Shown: piece after piece, positions 10,041 through 17,263 of the stretch
How the letters are laid out: every line of letters begins with the position of its first letter
How positions within the stretch are numbered: position 1 is the stretch's first letter
Assembly: GCA_947038175.1 (NCBI GenBank)
Contig: CAMQVJ010000013.1
Location: forward strand, 1 to 48,083
Length of the DNA: 48,083 bases
Direction: 5' to 3'
DNA from: an uncultured Desulfovibrio sp.
Lineage (GTDB): Bacteria > Desulfobacterota > Desulfovibrionia > Desulfovibrionales > Desulfovibrionaceae
Made by a program: the position numbers and the translations under genes
Notes under the pieces: generated by a model
The model's input: only the letters and a program-made list of their open reading frames with translations
Told to the model about the DNA's origin: nothing
Database searches by the model: none

Positions 10041-11024
10041 GTGAACCCTTTAAAACATAAATTCCTCCCCATTTCCTTTGGAATAAGCCTTTTTGGTTTA
10101 TTTTTTTCCATGTGGAATGTTTTAGATTTTACTGAATCTTTTTGCTTTGCAACCACGTCTTGTACGCTTTTCGCTGAATTTGCCCTATTAGGTATTTCTT
10201 TTTGGTGGATAGGCGTTGCCTTTTTTACGGTGACCCTCATATTAGCGCTTTTTGGGCTTGCCTATCTTGGAAAGTTATTGGCAGGGGCAGGCGTTTTCCT
10301 TGATTTTCTTTTACTTTGCATTATGTTCTACACAATGCCTTGTATTAATTGTCTTATTGTTGGGGCCATTATTACCGTCACTTTCTTTTCTTTTTGCTAT
10401 GAAGGACAACGAAAATCACTCCCCTTCCCAAAGCCCTGGTTACTCTTACCTTGGGCTCTTGTCTTTTGCATGATATGTGGAAATATCATTATGTCCCATA
10501 CACAGCTATGGCCTTTAGTGGGTGATAATAGCGCCAATATACGTGTCTATTTTTCAACGGAATGTTCTGCGTGTGCGCAACTTGTTAGAGCCCAAGGAAA
10601 TAGAACAGATATAGCATGGTACCCTGTGCAAGAAGATGACAACGATCTTTGGCAAATTAAATTTCTCGTGAAAGAAATAAAAGAAGGAACGGGATTTATT
10701 GACGCATATGATAAAATGCATGAGACAGACACCCAAGGAAATATTTATGATATATTTTCCCTTTCCCACTGGAAACTACAGTTTGCCTTGTGGAAAAATG
10801 CCGCTTACGTCGTTAAAGGTGGAAATGGCCGCCTACCGTTTGTAGAATTTCAAGGATTGCCAAGCCAACTATTAAAGCATCAGAGCACGGACAGTAAAAA
10901 CCCTGTCACGCTCAATCAGAACGAAACAGATACAATCGACGGCCTACTTGGCGATATCGAAGCGCTTTGCGGCGACGATGAAGTACCATGCCCCGACGGC
11001 GATACGCAAACGATAAATCCATAA
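10041..11024 (+). CDS. VKOR-family disulfide oxidase fused to a thioredoxin-like domain
   Basis: Likely a DsbB-like membrane oxidase that passes electrons from a periplasmic thiol partner to quinone. The N-terminal part has about five membrane segments. A cysteine pair Cys35-x5-Cys41 sits in the first periplasmic loop, followed by LLGISFWWIGVAFF, which resembles the VKOR block after the loop cysteines. The quinone-side CxxC is PCINC (Cys101, Cys104). After a further membrane segment near 135-150, the C-terminal domain starts IRVYFSTECSACAQL with a thioredoxin-like CSAC (Cys175, Cys178). This matches the VKOR-Trx fusion known from cyanobacteria. The GTG start has AAGGAG eight bases upstream. 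TATAAT hexamers at 9977 and 9990 may belong to its promoter. The last 40 residues are acidic, with two extra cysteines. Confidence 0.75.
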   Translation: MNPLKHKFLPISFGISLFGLFFSMWNVLDFTESFCFATTSCTLFAEFALLGISFWWIGVAFFTVTLILALFGLAYLGKLLAGAGVFLDFLLLCIMFYTMPCINCLIVGAIITVTFFSFCYEGQRKSLPFPKPWLLLPWALVFCMICGNIIMSHTQLWPLVGDNSANIRVYFSTECSACAQLVRAQGNRTDIAWYPVQEDDNDLWQIKFLVKEIKEGTGFIDAYDKMHETDTQGNIYDIFSLSHWKLQFALWKNAAYVVKGGNGRLPFVEFQGLPSQLLKHQSTDSKNPVTLNQNETDTIDGLLGDIEALCGDDEVPCPDGDTQTINP

Positions 11025-11074
11025 GACAAACATATTTACCTTGTTTGTGATTGTTAACATCATCCAATTTTCTT

Positions 11075-11146
11075 TTTTTTGGGGGACTTGAAGTCCCCCA
11101 AACCCCCACATTATGTGTTTTATGTAAACACGTTTACCAAAACACA
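11075..11146 (+). repeat. Two-hairpin 3' element downstream of the VKOR gene (family copy 2)
   Basis: Hairpin 1 is the palindrome GGGGGACTT/AAGTCCCCC at 11081-11099, preceded by eight Ts. It is followed by AAACCCCCACATT and then by hairpin 2, an imperfect inverted repeat from TGTGTTTT to AAAACACA around a GTAAAC-AC-GTTTAC core. The copy at 13665-13746 has the same order of parts. Compared with the copies at 13676 and 25591, both arms of hairpin 1 changed together (GAG/CTC to GAC/GTC). Confidence 0.65.
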
Positions 11147-11157
11147 CTAAAATATGA

Positions 11158-11188
11158 GCTACGCCACCCATTCAAAGGGTAGCGTAGC
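11158..11188 (+). repeat. GCTACGC inverted repeat
   Basis: GCTACGC at 11158-11164 pairs with GCGTAGC at 11182-11188, and ACCC pairs with GGGT inside, leaving a 7-nt loop. The left arm shares GCTACGCCA with the dispersed repeat at 88-100. There is no T-tract, so a terminator role is unlikely. Confidence 0.5.
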
Positions 11189-11301
11189 CGTTTGCGTTTA
11201 CGAAGAATGTATAAAGACCCAAATAGAGAGAGCAACACAAAAGGTAAAGCCTCTCAAATTAGACAACCCTGCAATCTAGGGCATATTCTTACACACCTTA
11301 C

Positions 11302-11353
11302 TTGACAAAAAGAGTATGAAAAACGTATACTTTAAATAAGAGTATACGTTTTT
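11302..11353 (+). promoter_or_regulatory. Promoter overlapping a 13-bp inverted-repeat operator, upstream of the EF-G-like gene
   Basis: TTGACA at 11302-11307 and TATACT at 11326-11331 are 18 bp apart. The -10 box lies in the left arm of a perfect inverted repeat, AAAAACGTATACT (11319-11331) with AGTATACGTTTTT (11341-11353), spacer 9 nt. A repressor bound here would block the promoter. Alternatively the RNA could fold as a hairpin with a T-rich tail. About 160 nt of leader separate it from the gene at 11516. Confidence 0.65.
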
Positions 11354-11515
11354 ATTGTTTTGATCACGAATTTTATTTATTTTCTTATTATATTCCAAAA
11401 CATTAGGTAGAATACTCATAAAGCAGCATGCCACATAAATCCCATTAGGTTATCGCGTTATCGTTTATACATAGTCGTACAATCACGCATTTATGCTAAA
11501 CTCGCTAGGGAGATA

Positions 11516-13582
11516 ATGATGTCAAACAATCTACAAAACCAACGTACATTTGCCCTTGTAGGCACTGGCGGATCTGGAAAAACTTCAATTGCCGAGATGT
11601 TACTTTTTCAATCTGGTATTATTAATCGCTTAGGCTCAATTGAAGAAGGCACAAGCGCTCTTGATTATGAGCCAGAAGAAGTCAAACGCCGTGGCTCTAT
11701 CCAAACAGGCTTTGCCAATTATCTTTGGAACAAAAATCCTCACTCACTCATTGATATTCCTGGTGACAGCAATTTTAACGGCGATATGCCCTATCTCTTA
11801 AAAGCGGTGGACGGCGTTGTTCTGACCATTGACGCTATTGATGGTGTGCGCCCACAAACAAGAAAACTCTGGCAACAAATCCAAGAAGCAGAACTACCAA
11901 GTATTGTTTTCATTAATAAAATGGATAGGGAGCGTGCCAATTTTGATATGGCACTCAATGGACTTTCCGCTTCTTTGGAAATAAAACCCATTATCTTTTT
12001 TATGCCTATTTTAGAAAAAGAAGCCTTTGTGGGATTAGTTGATATTTTTGCCGAAAAAGCTCTTTATTTCCAAGAAGATGGCAATACAACAGAGAAGGAA
12101 ATCCCCGAAGACTTGAAAGATGAAGCCCAATTGCTTCGTGATATTTCAGTAGAAAATATCGCTGAATCAGATGAAATTCTTATGAATAAGTATTTAGAAG
12201 ACGGTATTTTATCCCCACAAGAAATTAGCGACGCTTTACGCTCGGCTGTACTTAAAAGAGAAATAGTTCCTGTGGTTGTGGGGAGCGCTTTGAGTAATAG
12301 AGGTGGCCGTCGCTTGCTCAATCTTATTGATAAACTTCTCCCCTCTCCCCTTGATAGAAATCCGTATCTTGCAGCTGATGGCGCAGAAAGAAAAGCGGAC
12401 GATACACAAAGTGCTGCCTTCGTATTCAAAACTTTGCATGACCAATTCTCAGGGCAGATAAATATCATTCGTGTTCTTTCAGGCTCTATTTCTTCTGATT
12501 CTATTCTTCGTAATACACAGAGTGAAGAAACTGAAAGGCTTGGCACACTTATTTATCTCAATGGTAAAATCCAAACGCCCTGCAAAGATATTCTTACCGC
12601 AGGCTCTATAATTGCGGTGGCCAAATTAAAAAATACCGCAACAGGTGACACATTATCCGATGAAAAAGACCTGTTCACCCTTGGTTTGCCTGCCTTATCT
12701 CCGCAGCTCATCACCTACGCATTAGCACCAAAAGAAAAAGGGGAAGAAGATAAAGTTTACGCTGCCGTTCAAAAACTCCTTGAAGAAGATGTTACCCTCA
12801 AGCTCGCAAGAGATGAAGAAACAGGCGACACCCTACTTTCAGGCATGGGGCAATTACATATAGAAGTTTCTGTGGAAAAAGCAAAGCGTCGCAGCAAAAT
12901 TGAAATTGAACTAAAAACACCAAAAGTTCCCTACAGGGAAACCGTGCGTGGCACATGCCAAGTTCAAGGTAGACACAAAAAACAATCAGGTGGACGAGGA
13001 CAGTTTGGGGATTGCTTCATTGAACTATCAGGAACTAACCGAGGCGATGGTTATCAATTTGAAGACGCTATTGTTGGGGGAGCTATTCCACGTCAGTATA
13101 TTCCTGCTGTTGACAAAGGTATTCAAGAAAGTGCGGCAAGGGGCTTTTTAGCAGGTTATCCCGTAGTTGATTTTAAAGCTAAACTTTACGATGGCTCTTA
13201 TCATAACGTGGATTCCTCAGAAATGGCGTTCAAACTCGCAGGCTCGGCAGCGTTCAAAAAAGCAATGGAAACCATAAAACTCGTTCTGTTAGAACCCATT
13301 GCACTTATTACAGTTTCTATGCCTGATGAATACATGGGTGACATCATTGGGGATCTCTCCTCAAAACGGGGTAAAATCCTCGGTTCAGATTCCATTGCAG
13401 GAATAACTGAAATTAAAGCCCATGTTCCCATAAGTGAAATCCTACGCTATGCCCCCGATTTACGGAGTCTAACAGGCGGACAAGGAATATTTACTATGGA
13501 ATTTGCCCACTATGATGACGCCCCTCAACCCGTTGTTGAAAAAATAATAGCAGAATACCAAAGCGCAAAAGAAGCAGAATAG
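11516..13582 (+). CDS. EF-G-like translational GTPase paralogue
   Basis: Has the EF-G domain order: G domain, domain II, the AGSI..A region, domain IV with GRHKKQSGGRGQFGDC, and domain V. At 688 residues it has normal EF-G length. G1 is GTGGSGKTS (16-24) rather than AHIDAGKTT. The switch I motif is KRRGSI instead of RGITI. The G3 motif is DIPGD, so residue 84 is Asp where EF-G has the catalytic His of DTPGH. G4 NKMD is intact. These are features of the EF-G-like subfamily, not of the main translocase, so a specialised or regulatory role is more likely than general elongation. AGGGAG precedes tandem ATGs at 11516 and 11519. It is monocistronic behind an operator-like promoter. Confidence 0.9.
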   Translation: MMSNNLQNQRTFALVGTGGSGKTSIAEMLLFQSGIINRLGSIEEGTSALDYEPEEVKRRGSIQTGFANYLWNKNPHSLIDIPGDSNFNGDMPYLLKAVDGVVLTIDAIDGVRPQTRKLWQQIQEAELPSIVFINKMDRERANFDMALNGLSASLEIKPIIFFMPILEKEAFVGLVDIFAEKALYFQEDGNTTEKEIPEDLKDEAQLLRDISVENIAESDEILMNKYLEDGILSPQEISDALRSAVLKREIVPVVVGSALSNRGGRRLLNLIDKLLPSPLDRNPYLAADGAERKADDTQSAAFVFKTLHDQFSGQINIIRVLSGSISSDSILRNTQSEETERLGTLIYLNGKIQTPCKDILTAGSIIAVAKLKNTATGDTLSDEKDLFTLGLPALSPQLITYALAPKEKGEEDKVYAAVQKLLEEDVTLKLARDEETGDTLLSGMGQLHIEVSVEKAKRRSKIEIELKTPKVPYRETVRGTCQVQGRHKKQSGGRGQFGDCFIELSGTNRGDGYQFEDAIVGGAIPRQYIPAVDKGIQESAARGFLAGYPVVDFKAKLYDGSYHNVDSSEMAFKLAGSAAFKKAMETIKLVLLEPIALITVSMPDEYMGDIIGDLSSKRGKILGSDSIAGITEIKAHVPISEILRYAPDLRSLTGGQGIFTMEFAHYDDAPQPVVEKIIAEYQSAKEAE

Positions 13583-13611
13583 TTCAAATAGTGGGAACTC
13601 TTTTGAGGCAA

Positions 13612-13682
13612 TTGGATTTTTTGGGGAGTTGGATTTTTTGGGGGAGTTGGATTTTTTGGGGGAGTTGGATTTTTTGGGGGAG
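13612..13682 (+). repeat. Tandem array of a 17-18 bp G-rich unit
   Basis: Four head-to-tail copies of TTGGATTTTTTGGGGGAG (the first with four Gs) begin 30 nt after the stop codon of the EF-G-like gene and run straight into hairpin 1 of the neighbouring element. The unit looks like a duplication of the T-run plus left arm of that hairpin. Each copy can in principle pair with the single CTCCCCC right arm. Confidence 0.85.
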
Positions 13683-13746
13683 TTGAACTCCCCCAAACCC
13701 CCACATTTAATGCTCTTTGTAAACAAGGTTTACAAAGAGCATTAAA
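13665..13746 (+). repeat. Two-hairpin 3' element between the EF-G-like and rlu genes (family copy 3)
   Basis: Hairpin 1 is GGGGGAGTT/AACTCCCCC (13676-13694), then AAACCCCCACATT, then a perfect 19-bp inverted repeat (13706-13724 with 13728-13746) with a 3-nt loop and the core GTAAAC-AAG-GTTTAC. The right arm of hairpin 2 includes the stop codon of the convergent pseudouridine synthase gene. It may end or protect transcripts from both sides. Confidence 0.7.
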
Positions 13747-15700
13747 TATTCTTCACAGAAAATTTTCCATCCCATTCAGGAAGAGAACAGAGTTCTTTCC
13801 ATTTTGCAAAGTTCGTATTCAAAAGCTCTTCTTTTTGAAACACGGGAAAGTTTACACGGTAAGCGTGGAGTTTTAAGGTTTCATTGCTTTTTATACCGTA
13901 TTTCCCATCTCCCACAAGGCAAAAGCCTAAATGCGCACACTGCACCCGTATTTGATGCTTACGTCCAGTGAAAATCCCAACTTTAAAGAGGCTATACTCC
14001 CCTTGCACTTTTAGGCATTCAAGTACACTGATTGCCACTTGCACACGAAGCCCCAGTTTCTCCAGAAAAACAGACACAGGAAGTTCGCTTATAAGGTGTG
14101 CATTCTCTTCATTAAAAGAAATGAGTTCGTTTATACGGGGAAAATCTTGCTCCGCAGATGCGTAATGATTCAAAGTTGACTTGTCTTGGCTCAAGCTATT
14201 CAAATTTGGCTTGTCACGTCTAGGTCGAATCATATTTGACTCGTCACTCCTTGGACTATTTCGACTATTTAGAATTGACTCACCATCTCTCTCTTGCTTG
14301 CCTTGATTTCTATATCGAGGGGAAAGAAAAGGAAAGCTTCTTACATCACACATTTTTTCATAAATATTAGCAATAAAAGAAATGCCTTCAGGTGTATCTT
14401 GCTTACCCAATCTACCTAAATTATTTATATTATTCAACTTATTTGGATTGTCTAAATCCTTTGATTTATTTGGCGTACAGGCGCAAGAGCAGACTTTCAT
14501 TCTCGCCACGTCCTCTAGACTCAATGCCTGCATACGTCCTTGCTCTTCATCTTGATAAAGATAATGCACCATATAAAAGGACGAATTAGGACAAGGCAAA
14601 GCAGAATCTAGACTAGAATTCAAACCATAATCGAGTTTATACGGTAAGGCAGAATTAGAAACCTGACTAGAATCCTGAGAAGAAATTTGCTGAGAAGTTT
14701 GAGGCGATGCTTTACAGGAAGTGCTATTGTGGCGTTGTTCCTGCGGATTGAGCATATGGGATTTTCCACACACCCAAAGTAAGTATTCTTTATGCGCTTG
14801 TATGGGGTTTTTGAAAAATTTTTCTTCCGCCAACACATGAGCGTTTTTCTTCGTAAAAGATTCTTTTGGCAATCTTTCTTCTAGTAATTTTTCTTCTGGT
14901 AATACTTCTTCTGGTAATATTTCTTTTAGTAATACTGTTTCTGGTAGAGTTGTTTCCGTAAAAATATTTTCCTTCAAAGATTCTGTACCTTGAGCTTCTT
15001 TTTGGAAAGGTCTATTTTCTTGCTGCATAAAATCCGACAAAAAGCGCAAGCCCCTATAGGACTTACCAATAAGCACAATCCCCGTACTTTGTTTATCTAA
15101 TCGGTGCGCTGGTGCAGGAATAAAACGCATATGTCCGTAGTGTTCCCTCAAAATTTGAACTAAATGCACCTCGTGCCCTGTTCCCCCTTGGCATGGGAGA
15201 TTGAATGGCTTATTGATAACAAGAATGTCCTCATCTTCATATATTTTTTCAATACTCTTTCTCTGCCCATATTGGGTATACTCTAAAGTATTTGAGCTCA
15301 TTCTTGCGCTCAATTTTTCGGTACTTTCTTTTGTACTTTGGCCCCTATCTTTTTGGGGATTTTCCTTAGTATTATTCGTAGCGTTTTCTTGATTCTCTTT
15401 GCCACGGGGATTCTTAACTTCGCTCTTTCTCTTAAATTCACTGTTATTTTCTGCAAAGACATCGTGATGACTTTCCACCGCAGAAGGCGGAATATTTTTC
15501 TGTTCTGCAAAGGGAGGGACTCGAACGCTATCCCCCATTTCCACCCTATCAAATGCTTTTGCTCTTGCGCTATTGATACGCACTTGCCCTGTGCGAATCC
15601 ATCGGTGTAATTCCACCTTTTCATTAACAAGGCAACGCTGAAGAAAATTGAGCAATTTCTGCCCAGCTTCTTCAGCGTTCACGTTTAATAAAATAGCCAT
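13742..15700 (-). CDS. RluC/RluD-family 23S rRNA pseudouridine synthase with large low-complexity insertions
   Basis: The parts of an RluA-superfamily synthase are all present: an N-terminal S4 RNA-binding domain (about residues 14-66), IYEDEDILVINKPFNLP, the catalytic aspartate in HRLDKQSTGIVLIGKSYRG near residue 203, and the C-terminal block FTGRKHQIRVQCAHLGFCLVGDGKYG. The protein has 652 residues, about twice the usual 300-350. The excess lies in a polar N/K/E linker after S4 and in two long inserts between the catalytic motif and the C-terminal block. One insert is built from a five-residue LPEEV-like repeat encoded by 15-bp tandem repeats. Another is rich in Ser, Asn, Leu and Asp. The frame stays open throughout, so the insertions were kept in frame. 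It starts 16 nt after the antiporter stop, so the two are probably cotranscribed. Target uridine and exact subfamily are unresolved. Confidence 0.85.
   Translation of the reverse strand: MAILLNVNAEEAGQKLLNFLQRCLVNEKVELHRWIRTGQVRINSARAKAFDRVEMGDSVRVPPFAEQKNIPPSAVESHHDVFAENNSEFKRKSEVKNPRGKENQENATNNTKENPQKDRGQSTKESTEKLSARMSSNTLEYTQYGQRKSIEKIYEDEDILVINKPFNLPCQGGTGHEVHLVQILREHYGHMRFIPAPAHRLDKQSTGIVLIGKSYRGLRFLSDFMQQENRPFQKEAQGTESLKENIFTETTLPETVLLKEILPEEVLPEEKLLEERLPKESFTKKNAHVLAEEKFFKNPIQAHKEYLLWVCGKSHMLNPQEQRHNSTSCKASPQTSQQISSQDSSQVSNSALPYKLDYGLNSSLDSALPCPNSSFYMVHYLYQDEEQGRMQALSLEDVARMKVCSCACTPNKSKDLDNPNKLNNINNLGRLGKQDTPEGISFIANIYEKMCDVRSFPFLSPRYRNQGKQERDGESILNSRNSPRSDESNMIRPRRDKPNLNSLSQDKSTLNHYASAEQDFPRINELISFNEENAHLISELPVSVFLEKLGLRVQVAISVLECLKVQGEYSLFKVGIFTGRKHQIRVQCAHLGFCLVGDGKYGIKSNETLKLHAYRVNFPVFQKEELLNTNFAKWKELCSLPEWDGKFSVKNI
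14861..14958 (-). repeat. Degenerate 15-bp tandem repeat inside the pseudouridine synthase gene
   Basis: About six copies of a unit like CTGGTAATACTTCTT, most regular between 14890 and 14940. They encode the ILPEEVLPEEKLLEE type pentapeptide repeat on the minus strand. Confidence 0.8.
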
Positions 15701-15716
15701 TTTAATATGCAGTTAT

Positions 15717-16769
15717 TTAGAATGCAGTAAGGGTAAACAAAGGTGTGCCTAAAACAATACTCGTCAAATATGCAGTATAAAGCACGTAAATCATAATAAA
15801 AATAAAACCTTCGTAACGAGACAAGAGTCCATTCTTTTGTTTACCGACCTTAATACAAAAGATAAAGAGCAGAACGGTAAGCCCTAAAACAAGCCCTAAA
15901 TCTCTAAATATTATTGTCTTATCCACAGGCAAAGGTGAAATCGTACCTGCTATCCCCACGACCACTAAGGTATTAAAAAAGTTAGAACCTAAAATATTAC
16001 CAATAACAAGGGCATGCTCATTCTTTCTTGTTGCGGCAATGGCAGCGGCAAGCTCTGGAAGGCTCGTCCCGATAGCCACAATAGTCAGGCCTATAATAAT
16101 ATCGCTCACACCAAAAGTAGTCGCTATTCCAACCGCCGACCAAACAAGCAAGCGAGAGCTCGCAATAAGTAAGGCAAGTCCAATAAGCAGCCAAATCATG
16201 GCATGTTTCATGGGCATAACATCGTCTTCGGCGTCGGGCTTTATTTCTGCGTCTGCGGATTTTAGATCGTCGGATTTTTTGCCATCAACGCTATCATGAG
16301 TCCCACTCGCTTCTTTATTTTCACGCATACTTTTAGAAATACTATAAATCATAATAGCAGTAAACGTAGCAAGCAAAATAATAGCATCAAGGCGAGAAAC
16401 ATCTAAATCCCACAAAAGCCCTATGGACAAAAGAGTCACAGCGATTAGAATGGGAATTTCTCGTACTATGACATTTCGCTCAATATTAACGGGGCGAATC
16501 ATAATTGTGATACCTAAAATAAGAGCAATATTAGCAATATTAGATCCATAGGCATTACCAAGTGCAATTCCAGGCTTCCCTTCAAGAGCAGCAAGTGCGG
16601 ATACTACCATTTCTGGCGCAGAAGTACCAAAACCTACGATAACCATACCCACCAATAAACGAGACATGCCCATGCGTGTTGCCACAGCAGAAGCACCATC
16701 TACAAATTTATCAGCGCTCCAAATAAGAAGCAATAAACCAACAATAAGCCCAGCCGAATACTCTAACAT
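15717..16769 (-). CDS. CaCA-family Na+/Ca2+ (cation) antiporter, YrbG-like
   Basis: Inner-membrane cation:Ca2+ exchanger homologue of 350 residues with about ten membrane segments in two inverted halves. Both alpha repeats are clear: GFGTSAPEMVVSAL followed by GNAYGSNIANIALILG, and AIGTSLPELAAAIA followed by GNILGSNFFNTLVVVG. The acidic residues of GTSxPE are the ion ligands. A charged cytoplasmic loop (about 150-190, KSDDLKSADAEIKPDAEDD) separates the halves. AAGGGG precedes the ATG. The pseudouridine synthase gene follows 16 nt after the stop. The actual ion cannot be read from sequence. Confidence 0.92.
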   Translation of the reverse strand: MLEYSAGLIVGLLLLIWSADKFVDGASAVATRMGMSRLLVGMVIVGFGTSAPEMVVSALAALEGKPGIALGNAYGSNIANIALILGITIMIRPVNIERNVIVREIPILIAVTLLSIGLLWDLDVSRLDAIILLATFTAIMIYSISKSMRENKEASGTHDSVDGKKSDDLKSADAEIKPDAEDDVMPMKHAMIWLLIGLALLIASSRLLVWSAVGIATTFGVSDIIIGLTIVAIGTSLPELAAAIAATRKNEHALVIGNILGSNFFNTLVVVGIAGTISPLPVDKTIIFRDLGLVLGLTVLLFIFCIKVGKQKNGLLSRYEGFIFIMIYVLYTAYLTSIVLGTPLFTLTAF

Positions 16770-16825
16770 TTTTAACCCCTTAAAGGTATTTTCTCAACTT
16801 TGAATATCTATATATATTAGAAAAA

Positions 16826-16860
16826 TTCCCGATAATTTGTAAAGTTCCCGATAATTTGTA
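16826..16860 (-). promoter_or_regulatory. Direct 16-bp repeats upstream of the antiporter gene
   Basis: TTCCCGATAATTTGTA occurs twice (16826-16841 and 16845-16860), identical, with a 19-bp period, 57-91 bp before the start codon. Spacing and position would suit an iterated binding site. No regulator is known. Confidence 0.45.
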
Positions 16861-16957
16861 CGGAAGGCATTCTATCAAAATACCTCAACCTTGAATTTTG
16901 CCCAAGAAAAAAGACGAGAAGTTTCCTTCCCCTGAAAAAGCAAAGAATAAACGAGTT

Positions 16958-17263
16958 CTAGAACATTCCAGGCAAATGAATTCCACCTGTAAGGTGAGCT
17001 ACTTCTCTATCCATATCCGCTTTTGCGATACGGTTCGCTTCATTTACAGCGCTCACGATAAGGTCTTGTAACATCTCAATATCGCCAATAACTTGAGGGT
17101 CAATAGAGATAGATTTCATTTCTTGGCGACCATTAACGCTGACCTTAACCATACCACCACCAGCACTTGCTTCCACAGTGCGGTCGCCCATATCAGCTTG
17201 TAACTTTGCCATTTTATTCTGCATTACTTGTGCTTGACGCACTAAATCATTCATGTTTTTCAA
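16958..17263 (-). CDS. ybaB: YbaB/EbfC-family nucleoid-associated protein
   Basis: Small dimeric DNA-binding protein, usually encoded directly after dnaX. The 101 residues include MNDLVRQAQVMQNKMAKLQADM (helix 1), the central VKVSVNGRQEMKSISIDP sheet and the C-terminal helix DLIVSAVNEANRIAK. The TTG at 17263 overlaps the preceding TGA stop (TTGA) and has AAGGGG eight bases upstream. The next ATG, at 17254, is too far from that site, so TTG is preferred. The overlap implies translational coupling to the tau reading frame of dnaX. Confidence 0.93.
   Translation of the reverse strand: MKNMNDLVRQAQVMQNKMAKLQADMGDRTVEASAGGGMVKVSVNGRQEMKSISIDPQVIGDIEMLQDLIVSAVNEANRIAKADMDREVAHLTGGIHLPGMF

Noticed and set aside
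11081..11099. Standard intrinsic terminator after the VKOR gene
   Set aside because: The T-run lies before the stem in the direction of transcription and AAACCCCC follows it. Described instead as a repeat element.
13612..13694. CRISPR-like array
   Set aside because: Units are 17-18 bp with no spacers between them, and no cas gene is nearby. It is a simple tandem repeat.
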